Source: Halomonadaceae bacterium (GTDB lineage: Bacteria > Pseudomonadota > Gammaproteobacteria > Pseudomonadales > Oleiphilaceae). Taken from it: a DNA stretch of 40,259 nucleotides. Position 1 is the first letter of the stretch. Each line of letters opens with the position of its first letter. The notes below the pieces were generated by a model. The model saw only the letters and a list, made by a program, of their open reading frames with translations. It had not been told where the DNA came from and ran no database searches. The stretch covers positions 1 through 40,259 of the forward strand of contig REBR01000146.1 of the NCBI GenBank assembly GCA_007692645.1, in the 5' to 3' direction. The position numbers and the translations under genes were made by a program. Shown in pieces: positions 27,627 to 37,672 of the stretch.

Positions 27627-29483
27627 ATGAATACTCAAAGCCTGTCACCGGAACTGTCTGCCATCGTCGACTTTATCCGGCAAACCCTGCCCTTCAGCGC
27701 CCTGCCTGACACGGAGCTGCATGATCTGGTGCGCAGCATCGAGATCACCTATTACCGCAACGGCCAGGTCTTTGATGACCGCACCCGGGAACAGGGTCTG
27801 CGCATTGTGCGCAGCGGCGCGGTGGAACTGCGGGGTCAGGACGGGGATCTGCTGGACCGTCTGGGGGAAGGGGAAAATTTCAATCTCCATGGGTTGATAG
27901 CGGCGGACCCCGGCGTGCGGGCGATACTCATCGAAGACAGCCTGTTGTATTTTCTGCCCCAGGCCGAGTATCAGGAGTTGCGCAAGCGCCACCGGGACTT
28001 TGACCGTTTTTTCAATGGCCAGCGCAGCCGGCGCCTGTTCCGTGCCACCCGCAGCATGGTCTCCAACGGCACCATGACCCGGCCGGTACGCACCCTGATG
28101 ACCCGGGATCTGGTGAGCATTCACAGCTCTGCCACTATCCGCGAGCTGGCACAGCTGATGTCAGAGCAGCGGGTTTCATCGGCACTGGTGCTGGAAGAGG
28201 AGCGTCTGCTGGGCATTATTACTGACCGGGACCTGCGCACCCGGGTGCTGGCGGCAGGGCTGGATGGCAACGCCGGGGTTCAGGAAATCATGACCCCGGA
28301 GCCTATCAGCCTGGGGGAAAGCGCCACCCTGTTTGACGCCATGCTGCTGATGACACAGCACGGCCTGCACCACCTGCCGGTGGTGGAAGGCCAGCAACCG
28401 GTGGGAATTCTCACCACCTCTGACCTGATCGTGGCCCGCCAGGATGACCCGGTCTATATCGTGCAACGGCTTTCCCGGGCCACCTCTGCCGGGGAAATAC
28501 ACCAGATGCTGGAAGATGTGCCCCGCTTCCTGATGCACTGGAGTGACGACGGCGTGCCCGCGGACCAGGTCAGCCATGTACTGACCGCAATCAGTGATGC
28601 GGTGACCCGGCGCCTGATTGTGCTGGCAGAGGACACACTGGGGCCGGCCCCGGTGCCTTATTGCTGGGTGGGTTTTGGTTCACAGGCCCGGGGCGAGCAA
28701 CTGCTGAACGCGGATCAGGACAATGCCCTGATTATCAGCGATGAGGCGACAGCCCAGCAGTTACCCTGGTTTGAGGCCATGGCCAAACAGGTGAGCGACG
28801 GCCTGGACCTGTGTGGTTATGTCTATTGCAAAGGCAATATAATGGCCACCAATCCGGACCTGCGCCGCAGTGTCAGTGAATGGCAGGCCGCTGTGGACCG
28901 CTGGACTACAAGCTTTACCCCCCGTCATGTGATGGAGGTGAGTATCGTGTTTGATATTCGCGCCATTCACGGGGACCCGCAACTGGCCACCCAGGTACAG
29001 CAGCACATGTTGCGCCGGGTACAGGCCAGCTCCATTTTCCAGGCGGCACTGGCGGGTAATGTGCTGGGGGACACCCCCCCCATCGGCATATTCCGGCGCT
29101 TTGTGGTGGAACATAACGGCCAGCACAAAGACACCCTGAACCTGAAAAAGCGGGGTCTGCTGCCGATTGTGGAAATGGTGCGGCTGCATGCACTGGCAGC
29201 GGGCATCAGCAGTGTGAACACCCTGGAGCGTTTACAGGAACTGGCCCGCAGCAAGCGCATGACCCGCTATGACAGCCGCAACCTGGCGGATGCCCTGCGT
29301 TTTCTGATGCAGGTCAGGCTGCAGATTCAGGCCGCTCAGATCCGGGAAAGCAAGCCCCTGAGCAACCATGTTAACCCCCGGGAATTGCCCAAACTGGCCC
29401 GTGAGCAGCTGCGGGATGCGTTCAAGATTGTGGACAATGCACAACGCTCCGTTCGCCTGACTTACCTGCAGGGTATGCGCTGA
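27627..29483 (+). CDS. Cyclic nucleotide-binding/CBS/DUF294 putative nucleotidyltransferase
   Basis: cNMP-binding-like N-terminus, two CBS motifs (LGIITDRDLRTRVLAAGL, VGILTTSDLIVAR), DUF294 core YCWVGFGSQARGEQLLNADQDNALI. Confidence 0.9.
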   Translation: MNTQSLSPELSAIVDFIRQTLPFSALPDTELHDLVRSIEITYYRNGQVFDDRTREQGLRIVRSGAVELRGQDGDLLDRLGEGENFNLHGLIAADPGVRAILIEDSLLYFLPQAEYQELRKRHRDFDRFFNGQRSRRLFRATRSMVSNGTMTRPVRTLMTRDLVSIHSSATIRELAQLMSEQRVSSALVLEEERLLGIITDRDLRTRVLAAGLDGNAGVQEIMTPEPISLGESATLFDAMLLMTQHGLHHLPVVEGQQPVGILTTSDLIVARQDDPVYIVQRLSRATSAGEIHQMLEDVPRFLMHWSDDGVPADQVSHVLTAISDAVTRRLIVLAEDTLGPAPVPYCWVGFGSQARGEQLLNADQDNALIISDEATAQQLPWFEAMAKQVSDGLDLCGYVYCKGNIMATNPDLRRSVSEWQAAVDRWTTSFTPRHVMEVSIVFDIRAIHGDPQLATQVQQHMLRRVQASSIFQAALAGNVLGDTPPIGIFRRFVVEHNGQHKDTLNLKKRGLLPIVEMVRLHALAAGISSVNTLERLQELARSKRMTRYDSRNLADALRFLMQVRLQIQAAQIRESKPLSNHVNPRELPKLAREQLRDAFKIVDNAQRSVRLTYLQGMR

Positions 29484-30172
29484 TGGGGTTATTTCTGGAC
29501 CGGCTGCGCCACCGCCGGGCCTGGCGCCGCTATCAGCGCCACCCGCAACCACAACCACAGCTGGAAAAACTGCTGCAGGTGCCCTGGCCCCAGGGTAATA
29601 CCCTCTGGGACCAGGCGTCCTGGCTGGCCATTGATCTGGAAACCACCGGTCTGGAGCCCCAGGAAGGCTACATTATCAGTATCGGCTGGGTAGCCATTGA
29701 AGAGGGCCGGGTAAAGCTGGAAAGCGCCCGCCATCTGCTCATCGACAGTGCCAATCTGGTAGGTGACAGCGCCACCATTCACCATATCCGGGACCGGGAC
29801 CTGGCCGCCGGGGTACCACTGGCCGACGCCCTTCTGGCCCTGGCCAGTGCCCTTACCGGGCGCCTGGCGATCATGCACCACAAGCCCCTGGATGAAGGTT
29901 TCCTGAAGCTGGCATTCCAGGAACAGTTCGGCCTGGACTGGGTGCAACCCGCCGCCGACACCCTGGCCCTGGAGCGGCGCCGCATGGCCCGCCGGGAAGC
30001 CGGCATTCACCAGGGCGCCCTGCGCCTGGGCAGCTGCCGCCGCCGCTACCGCCTACCAGACTACCCCGCCCATAACGCCCTGGACGACGCCATCGCCTGC
30101 GCCGAACTGTTTATCGCCCAGGCCCGCCACGTCAGTGCTGCCGGGCCCCGGGTGAGTCAGTGTTTGTCCTGA
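29483..30172 (+). CDS. 3'-5' exonuclease (DnaQ/PolC epsilon-like)
   Basis: LAIDLETTGLEPQEGYIISIGWV (ExoI DxE), HNALDDAIACAEL (ExoIII). Confidence 0.9.
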   Translation: MGLFLDRLRHRRAWRRYQRHPQPQPQLEKLLQVPWPQGNTLWDQASWLAIDLETTGLEPQEGYIISIGWVAIEEGRVKLESARHLLIDSANLVGDSATIHHIRDRDLAAGVPLADALLALASALTGRLAIMHHKPLDEGFLKLAFQEQFGLDWVQPAADTLALERRRMARREAGIHQGALRLGSCRRRYRLPDYPAHNALDDAIACAELFIAQARHVSAAGPRVSQCLS

Positions 30173-30189
30173 CCCTGGCTTAAGGGCTC

Positions 30190-30262
30190 AATCGCGGCCA
30201 TGGCCGCTCCCACATGGAACTCTCCCACATGGAACTCTGCCTGCCCCTCCCCTGTGGGAGCT
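30190..30262. repeat. REP-like element with internal short duplication
   Basis: atcgcggccatggccgctcccaca ... cctgtgggagc, with catggaactctcccacatggaactct containing duplicated tggaactct. Confidence 0.65.
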
Positions 30263-30348
30263 TTTATTGCCCGTGAGGTGCAAAAGCGCAGGCTCAGCAA
30301 AATTCCGCTAAACTTGTCTGCGTCTTCCCCGGCCCGGACTTGCCTTTG

Positions 30349-30987
30349 ATGGATTCTGCTTTGCGCTCATTACTGATCCTGCTGCTGTTACTGCTGCTGA
30401 CGGGCTGTGCCGTGTTTGCGCCGTCGCCCCCTACCAACCAGAGTGATGTCTGTGCCATTTTCGAGGAACAGCCTGCCTGGTATGACTATGCGGAGCGCTC
30501 CCGCAAACGCTGGGGCACCCCTATTGGCACCCAGATGGCCTTTGTGCAGCAGGAGTCGTCATTTCGCAGCCATGTGCGACCGCCCCGCACCCGCCTGTTG
30601 GGGTTTATTCCCTGGCGCCGGCCTTCTTCTGCCTACGGCTATGCCCAGGCACAGAATCCGGTGTGGGGGGAGTATCGGGAAGATTCCGCCAGTGGCCTGC
30701 TGGCCCGGCGAACCCATATGAAGCACGCGCTGGATTTTATCGGCTGGTATAACAACGACACCCACAATCGCCTGGGTATCTCACTGCAGAACCCGGAACA
30801 CCTGTATCTGGCCTACCACGAAGGCCGGGGGGGTTATGCCCGTGGCAGCTACCGGGCCAAGCCCCAGTTGATGCGGGTGGCCCGCCGGGTTAATGACCGG
30901 GCCAACCGCTATGAAGCCCAGCTAAGGGAGTGTGAAGATGCCCTGCGCTGCCGCCGCTTCTATCAGTTCTGGCCGTTCTGCCGGTAG
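30349..30987 (+). CDS. Lipoprotein with lysozyme/SLT transglycosylase-like domain
   Basis: Lipobox LLLTGC; TQMAFVQQESSFRSHVRPPR, SSAYGYAQAQNPVWGEY, LAYHEGRGGYARGSYR. Confidence 0.82.
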   Translation: MDSALRSLLILLLLLLLTGCAVFAPSPPTNQSDVCAIFEEQPAWYDYAERSRKRWGTPIGTQMAFVQQESSFRSHVRPPRTRLLGFIPWRRPSSAYGYAQAQNPVWGEYREDSASGLLARRTHMKHALDFIGWYNNDTHNRLGISLQNPEHLYLAYHEGRGGYARGSYRAKPQLMRVARRVNDRANRYEAQLRECEDALRCRRFYQFWPFCR

Positions 30988-33476
30988 GGGTTGGTGGCGT
31001 CCCAGTTGGCGCTCCAGCCCATGACCTCATGGGCGGGCATGGGCCGGGCAATGCCGTAGCCCTGCATGAAATGACAGCCCATGGCTAACAGTTCCCGGGC
31101 ATGTTCATCGGTTTCAACCCCTTCTGCCAGCACCGGGCGATCAAACTTTTGGGCCATAAACACCACGCTTTCCACGATGGCCCGGTCATGGTTATCCTTC
31201 AGCATATCCCGGATAAAGCTCTGATCGATCTTGATCAGATCCACGGGCAGTTTGCGAAAGTAGGTCAATGACGAGAAGCCGGTGCCGAAGTCATCCAGGG
31301 CAACCTTAAAGCCCAGTTCCTGGCAATGGCTGATCACCTCCCAGGCCTCGCACATATCGTGCAGTGCGGTGGTTTCCAGAATTTCCAGGCTGATCATGGG
31401 GGGCGCCACCTGTGAGTGGCGGACCATGGTCTGCTCCAGGCAGGCAATGAACCGGGGGTCCAGCAAATGGTTGGCGCCGATGTTGATACACACCGGAAAC
31501 TGCCGGCCCGCTGCCTGCCAGGCCGCCAACTGGGTAAAGGCGGTGTTGATGACCCACTCCCCCAGGGGTTGCTCCAGCTCACTGCCTTCAATAAGTGGTA
31601 AAAACGCCGCCGGGGCCAGTAAACCCTGCTCTGGATGATGCCAGCGGATCAGGGCTTCCATGCCAATGATGATGCCACTGCGCATATCCACCTGGGGCTG
31701 GTAGAACAGCACAAACTCTTCCTCCTCCAGGGCCTGGCGTAAGCGGTTGAACTGCTGCCGGTGGCTGCGGCGCTGGGCATCGTGGCTGGAGTCAAAGAAA
31801 CTGAAGCAGTTCTTGCCCGCTTCTTTGGCCTGGTACATGGCCTGGTCTGCGTGGCGCAGCAGCATATCGCTGTCTACCAGATCCTCCGGAAACGGGGTGA
31901 TTCCCAGGCTGACCGTGGGCTGCAGGGTAATCCCCCCCAGCACCATGGGCACCGAAATGGCGTCCAGTAAACGCTGGAACAGGTGTTCAGAAGTCGCCCC
32001 ATTGAGCAGCAGGACAAATTCGTCACCCCCTAACCGGGCCACGGTGTCGTCTTTGCGCACTTGCTGGTTCAGGCGCCGGGCCATTTCCTGCAGTACCTTG
32101 TCACCCAGCTCATGGCCATAAGTGTCATTAATGGGCTTGAAGCCATCCATATCCAACAGACAGACTGCCAGGGTTTCACCGGCCCGCTCGGCACGGGCCA
32201 GGGCATGGCTCAGGCGGTCCGCCAGCAAACGGCGGTTGGGTAGCCCAGTAAGTACGTCATAATTGGCGGCGGCTTCCAGCTCTGCCTGATGGTTCTTCAG
32301 CTCAGAGATATCCGAGAACACCGCCACCTGATGGCTAACGGCGCCGTCATCGTCATACACCTGGGAAATGGACAGCATCTTGGGGTAGCTGTCGCCGCTC
32401 TTGCGACGGCTCCAGACCTCCCCACGCCAGTGGCCATTTTCCGCCACTGCCTGGCGCACCTGGGGGTAGAAGTTGTCGTCGTGAAGATCGGCACTGAAGA
32501 ACTCAGGGGGTTTGCCCTGAACCTCTTCCAGTGCAAAACCGGTAATCCGGCTGAAAGCGGGATTCACGTCTTTCACCAGTCCGTCGCAGGCAATGATCAT
32601 GACCCCGTCAAAACTGTTTGCAAATACGCTGGCGGCAACCGCCAGGGCTTTACTGGCCCGCTTCTGGGCGGATATGTCCCGGGCAATGGCGACAAACTGG
32701 TCGCTGCCATCTTCCAGGGCCACATACTGGATGGAGACGCTGGCCGCTAATGGGCTGCCGTCGGCGCAACGCAACAGGGTGTCGAACTGCAACGCCTTGC
32801 GTTCACCCCGGATCAGCCGGTTCAGGGTCATTTCACTGCTGGACTTGGTAATGTCCAGCATCAGGCTCTGGGGCTCCATGGCCATCAGGCGCTCACGGTG
32901 GTAGCCCAGCTGGTTAACGGCACCCTGGTTAACATAGGTAAAACAACGTTGCTTGCGGTCGATGAGAAATACCGCATCCATGGTCTGGTCGAGGGTGGAG
33001 CGGAATTGGCTAAGGGTGATTTCTGCCTGTTTACGCCGGGTGATATCCGTCTGAATGGCAATAAACCCTGTCAGACCCTGGGCCTTTTCACAGATCGGGT
33101 GACATTGAATATGCACCCAATAGGGGTGACCGCTGCGGTGATAGTTCAGCAGGTCAACATCAAAGCCCTGGCCCATGGCCAGGGCTTCTCTCATCAGCAC
33201 CACGGTTTCCCGGCTGGTAGCCGGGCCCTGCAGCAGATGCCCGGGTTTTTTACCCATAATCTCAGCAGTGCTGTAACCGGTGAGGTGGAGAAACCCCTCG
33301 TTCAGCCACTCCACTTCACCGTCCAGGTTGGTCATCACCACACCATCGGCGATGGTCCGGGCCAGCAGGGAAAGCCGTTCTGTCAGCAACTGCTGAGATG
33401 CCTGGGTGTTCTGATGGGTGCTGGCACTTTGCTGTTCAGACTGTGATGTGGGGTTGGACTCATGCCCTAATGCCAT
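30963..33476 (-). CDS. Multi-PAS GGDEF-EAL cyclic-di-GMP signalling protein
   Basis: Three PAS segments; RKDDTVARLGGDEF with I-site RxxD; MEALIRW, ALDDFGTGFSSLTYFRKLPVDLIKID. Start chosen at MALGHES; the ORF track starts at 33551. Confidence 0.93.
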   Translation of the reverse strand: MALGHESNPTSQSEQQSASTHQNTQASQQLLTERLSLLARTIADGVVMTNLDGEVEWLNEGFLHLTGYSTAEIMGKKPGHLLQGPATSRETVVLMREALAMGQGFDVDLLNYHRSGHPYWVHIQCHPICEKAQGLTGFIAIQTDITRRKQAEITLSQFRSTLDQTMDAVFLIDRKQRCFTYVNQGAVNQLGYHRERLMAMEPQSLMLDITKSSSEMTLNRLIRGERKALQFDTLLRCADGSPLAASVSIQYVALEDGSDQFVAIARDISAQKRASKALAVAASVFANSFDGVMIIACDGLVKDVNPAFSRITGFALEEVQGKPPEFFSADLHDDNFYPQVRQAVAENGHWRGEVWSRRKSGDSYPKMLSISQVYDDDGAVSHQVAVFSDISELKNHQAELEAAANYDVLTGLPNRRLLADRLSHALARAERAGETLAVCLLDMDGFKPINDTYGHELGDKVLQEMARRLNQQVRKDDTVARLGGDEFVLLLNGATSEHLFQRLLDAISVPMVLGGITLQPTVSLGITPFPEDLVDSDMLLRHADQAMYQAKEAGKNCFSFFDSSHDAQRRSHRQQFNRLRQALEEEEFVLFYQPQVDMRSGIIIGMEALIRWHHPEQGLLAPAAFLPLIEGSELEQPLGEWVINTAFTQLAAWQAAGRQFPVCINIGANHLLDPRFIACLEQTMVRHSQVAPPMISLEILETTALHDMCEAWEVISHCQELGFKVALDDFGTGFSSLTYFRKLPVDLIKIDQSFIRDMLKDNHDRAIVESVVFMAQKFDRPVLAEGVETDEHARELLAMGCHFMQGYGIARPMPAHEVMGWSANWDATNPYRQNGQN

Positions 33477-33605
33477 CTTTTTTAACCTGCTCCAGGGACT
33501 GTGCCCTAACGGGCGTAATGAAGGCAGTATAGTCTTTCTGGGCCATGGCACCGTGGTAAATCTGTACCCGTCTGTTATCGGTCCATTACCGGACAGACCC
33601 CGCTA

Positions 33606-34283
33606 TCAGGAGTTTCCTATATCAAAGGTAACGCCAATACGCTGCGCCTCCCTGGCCGCCCGGCGGTTACGCTCCCGGGGGTCAGTGATATGTTGCTGCA
33701 GAATTTCCAGCTGCAGGCGGTGGGCGCCACTGCGGTCCAGCACCTGATGCTCCAGATGCCATGGCAGCTCCTCCAGCAGCTTTTCCGCCAGGGCAGCCCG
33801 ATGGTCATCCTGGCCGGCCCCTTCCAGTTCCTGCCAGCGCTCTTTCTGTTTGTGAAAGCGCAGCCGGTTGACCAGATTCACCAGTTCCTGCTCCGGGTCC
33901 GGGTGCTGCCCGGCCACGTTTCGAAAAACTGCCCACTCCACCGGCGACACAAACGCCGGGCGCTGGGTCAGTGGAGCCTCCAGGGGAGCGCTACCCACGG
34001 TCTCTGTCACTGCCGCCATGGCCTGCTGCTGCTGAGTGGTCACCTTTTCAGGGGTGAGCTGCTGCAGATCCTCAGGGCTCATAGCCTCTTCTACTGTGCT
34101 TGCCTGTGCTGGCGTGTCTGGGCTGGTTTGGGTCAGAGCCGGCACTGGGGGAGCGCTGCCCGGGTCTTTAAGAAAGAGCCATAACCCGGCCCCTGCCAGC
34201 ACCACAACAGCAGCCACTGCTACCAGCACCTTGCCCCGGCCAGGTCCGGCTTTAGGGCCATGCTGATGATTAAAATCCGTCAT
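33606..34283 (-). CDS. Hypothetical single-TM, helix-rich protein downstream of the lipase gene
   Basis: N-terminal TM (VLVAVAAVVVLAGAGLWLFL), Pro/Thr/Gln linker, charged helical C-terminus; same strand as lipase. Confidence 0.65.
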   Translation of the reverse strand: MTDFNHQHGPKAGPGRGKVLVAVAAVVVLAGAGLWLFLKDPGSAPPVPALTQTSPDTPAQASTVEEAMSPEDLQQLTPEKVTTQQQQAMAAVTETVGSAPLEAPLTQRPAFVSPVEWAVFRNVAGQHPDPEQELVNLVNRLRFHKQKERWQELEGAGQDDHRAALAEKLLEELPWHLEHQVLDRSGAHRLQLEILQQHITDPRERNRRAAREAQRIGVTFDIGNS

Positions 34284-34398
34284 GATAATACCTCCAGAGG
34301 GTGACGGAAAAAGCCACTGAAGCCGGCCCGCAGGCTGACATCAGTGGCAAAGTCCTCACTATTAATGGGAAATACCGCTTATCCCGTTACCATTACCG

Positions 34399-36207
34399 TT
34401 ACCACTGCACGGGTGCAGGTGGCTTCACGGTGAAGCTGTACTGCTGGCCATCGCCGCTCATCAGCGCACTGAACATGCCATTGAACAAGCCGCAGCCGGT
34501 CATGGAGGGGAAGTTGGTAGTGCCGGTGAACCTGAGTCCACCAGCGCCCATGGCCGAAACCGGTCCTTCAAAGCCCAGAGGGAAGTTCACCGGTGCCTCA
34601 GTTTCACAACCAAAGGGAATCTGGAACCAGCCAAAACCGGCAGAGGCCACCTTGATGCGGGTTTGCGCGTCACCGTTGATGCTCAGACGCCCCTCATTGC
34701 TCAGGGCGATGCTGCCAGTGGTTGGACCCTCAGGGGTAATCACCAGATCCACGTCCAGATTTAACAGAATGTTCAGTGGCGCGCGGAACTTCGGAATATC
34801 CAGATCCCCGTCCAGGCTTTGGGCTGTCATGTCCGCGTCGGCGGAGAAGCTGGAATCTTTTGGCATGACCACCCGTTGATTCAGGGTCTTCAGGTCAACA
34901 TGAGCGTCCAGTTCCCACTCATCCAGGGTCACCACAAAGTTGCCGCCACCGGGGTTGTGGGTAGAGACGGGGGCGGAGCTGTTCAGGCCACAGTTATTGG
35001 GGGCTGAGCGGCCGGCAAAGCGATCACCCAGATAAGCCAGAACATTGGGGGCCGCCTGGAACTGGGTGGCAATGTGCTCACTGGGATACAGGTCGAAGAA
35101 CACATCGGCGTTCATGGCACAGTATTGCTGCTTCAGGTTGTACGCCTGCTCCAGGGGAATAAATTCATCCGCCTGGCCATGGTAGTGATACATGGGCGCA
35201 GAAGGCATGCCATTACCCAGGTTCTGGCCACTCACTGCCTCGTTGACAGATGGAATACTGAGCACGTCATCCAGGGTTTCACCGTTTTTGGTGTAATCGG
35301 AGATGCTGTCATTCATAAAGGTAAACAGTGCTTCAAACACACACTGGGATTTACCGGTGGCAATGGCCGCTTCCCCCTGGGGGCTGATCAGGTCCATGAG
35401 AGGGATATTGTCCGGGTACTGCTCTTCCAGGCCAATGACCGCGGCTAACAGAAAGGCACTGCCGGAGCTGCCATCCAGAAAACGACCGGTGGTGGGGAAG
35501 TCCGCGGGGGTGCCGCCAGCGGCCAGGCCCACCAGATTCAGGTTGGGGGCATAGCTCTGCTGTATCTCACCCGCCCAGGAAGCGGTCTGGCCACCCTGGG
35601 AGTAACCCCAGATAGCTGCCGGTGCATTGGCAGAGATATTGCCACCGGGAAGCTGTGAAGCCGCGGTGAACATATCCAGTACCGCCTGGCCCTGGGACTT
35701 GCCTGCCAGGTAGGTGGGGCTGTCGCCGGTGGTGTAGCCGGGGTTATCCGATACCAGCACGGCGTAACCGGCATTCAGGCTGGCGGCAATGTTGGCATTC
35801 TCATAGTCCGTGCCCTGGGCCATCTGCAAAGAAGGCGCGCAGCTTTGCTTGAGGCCGTGGGTGCCCACCGCATAACCAAGCACCGGGCGCTGGCCGGAAC
35901 CCTGCCAGGCAGCCTGTGGCACCAGTACAGTACCGGTGACCATGTTCTCAGCCCCCAGAGCGTCGGTGGAGCGGTACAGCACTGTCCAGGCTTTGGCCGC
36001 CGGGGCCTCCGGGCCCAGGTCCACTGTGGTTTCACGGTAGCGGATCAGGTCACCTTTGGCGGTGCCGAAAATGGAGGGTGCCACGTAAAAGCTCATATCA
36101 TTGGGGCCCACTGAGGGGGCACCCATGACCGGCGCCGAGGCCAGGGGTAACGCTATGGCGGCGGCGATACCCAGCAGCAGCGGTTTCATTGTTAGGGTGT
36201 GTTTCAT
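34399..36207 (-). CDS. Secreted lipase/esterase-family protein with extra C-terminal domain
   Basis: Signal peptide (PLLLGIAAAIALPLASAPVMGA), VLGYAVGTHGLKQSCAPS, nucleophile elbow IWGYSQGGQTA, separate ~170 aa C-terminal beta-rich-looking region with two Cys. Confidence 0.85.
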   Translation of the reverse strand: MKHTLTMKPLLLGIAAAIALPLASAPVMGAPSVGPNDMSFYVAPSIFGTAKGDLIRYRETTVDLGPEAPAAKAWTVLYRSTDALGAENMVTGTVLVPQAAWQGSGQRPVLGYAVGTHGLKQSCAPSLQMAQGTDYENANIAASLNAGYAVLVSDNPGYTTGDSPTYLAGKSQGQAVLDMFTAASQLPGGNISANAPAAIWGYSQGGQTASWAGEIQQSYAPNLNLVGLAAGGTPADFPTTGRFLDGSSGSAFLLAAVIGLEEQYPDNIPLMDLISPQGEAAIATGKSQCVFEALFTFMNDSISDYTKNGETLDDVLSIPSVNEAVSGQNLGNGMPSAPMYHYHGQADEFIPLEQAYNLKQQYCAMNADVFFDLYPSEHIATQFQAAPNVLAYLGDRFAGRSAPNNCGLNSSAPVSTHNPGGGNFVVTLDEWELDAHVDLKTLNQRVVMPKDSSFSADADMTAQSLDGDLDIPKFRAPLNILLNLDVDLVITPEGPTTGSIALSNEGRLSINGDAQTRIKVASAGFGWFQIPFGCETEAPVNFPLGFEGPVSAMGAGGLRFTGTTNFPSMTGCGLFNGMFSALMSGDGQQYSFTVKPPAPVQW

Positions 36208-36397
36208 GATGATGTTCCTGTTTGCTGTTTTTTTTATGCTGTGGGGCCTTACTGTCACCGTGCCGATGCCCGGCCACACAATCCCTTTAACGACAGAACC
36301 TGGGAAGCTGAAAAACAGATGCTCGCTCCCCGGTCGCTGAGGATGAACTTATTACGGGGGCGCTATGGCCACAGGATAGAAGCGGACAGGGATCGGT

Positions 36398-37512
36398 TTA
36401 ATCTGGCCAACCGGAGGTCACTGAGGAGTCAGTCACATCTTTTTGCTGCTGTTGTTGCATAAAGGCACTGGGGGACATGCCGCTCCAGCGGCGGAAGGCT
36501 TTGGCGAATGCAGAGGAATCGGTATAACCCAGGGCCAGTGACAGCTCGGTAATGGACTGACCGCCACGGCTGAAATATTCCCGGGCCAGTTTCTGCCGCA
36601 CCTGATCCAGCTCCTCCTGATAGCTGGTACCAGAGTTTGCAAGCTTGCGCCGCAGGGTGCGTCCACTCATACCCAGCTCACGGGCGGCCATATCCAGGGA
36701 GGGAAAGGTGCCGTAATAGCCCACCAGCAGGCTGCGCAAACGCAACGGCAATAATCCCATGGCCCGGTACGAGGTTTTCTCCAGCAGGGTGCTTTCTGCG
36801 GTCATGGCTGACAGCCGGTTAGCCATGGGGATCTCATAACCCGCCAGTTCAGCATCACCCACAATGCAGGTCTCTGGCTGATCAAACAGCACCGGGCATC
36901 TGAAATAGCGCCGGTACAGGTTACCCCAGGGGGGCTCCGGGTAACTGAAACAGACCCGGTAAGGCTGCATACCCCCAGCAGATGGAGAAAGATATTGGTG
37001 AAGCTGATCATCACCAGTTCATGGAAGAAGCGCCGGTAGGGCCCCAAGGGCAGGTTATCCCGGATGGCAAAGACGCCGTTTTTGCCCCGCACAAAGCCAG
37101 GCATATCCAGGGGCGGAAAAAGGCCCCGGTTGAAATCGGCAATGGCGTCCAGGCATTCACCAAAGGTCGTGCGGGTGATGGCAGAAACCCCCATGGTGCC
37201 GTAATGGGAGATGGTCATCAGCTTGCCAATCGCCAGCCCAAGGTAAGGCACATCCAGGCCTTCAATGGCCTGTTCCACCAAGCTCAGACACTGACGGGTG
37301 CTGATCAGGTAACCTGGCCCCCGGTCTTGTGGAATACCGGCCCGGCGATAAAATCCCTCCTCGTCGAGACCGCTAAGGGCGCTCAACAGGAATTGCGGGG
37401 TGGGATGCAGAAAGCGTCTTTCCAGCCAGCTGGGCTCCATCACCAACGTTTTACGCAGGTCAAAATAGCTCTGCATGTACTCTAAAGAGATGCATCGGGT
37501 ATCCAGATCCAT
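36398..37512 (-). pseudogene. AraC-family transcriptional regulator, frameshifted
   Basis: N-terminal ligand-binding region in ORF 36802-37512; HTH region ORF 36398-36970 (LDMAARELGMSGRTLRRKLANSGTSYQEELDQVRQKLAREYF, SITELSLALGYTDSSAFAKAFRRWSGMSPSAF). Frames join at a G5 run (36972-36976). Confidence 0.85.
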
Positions 37513-37672
37513 GGCAGCCCCTGATCATGTGCTTACGTAAGCCCATGATAAGGTAATAAAAGCACCGGCTCTTTAGCCGCAGATACCAGCCCTTTATCTC
37601 CTCACAGGCCATGTCATGGCGGGCCTGAACCCGGTCACAAACTCTGGGGGTTTTCCCTCTGACAAGCCAGGA

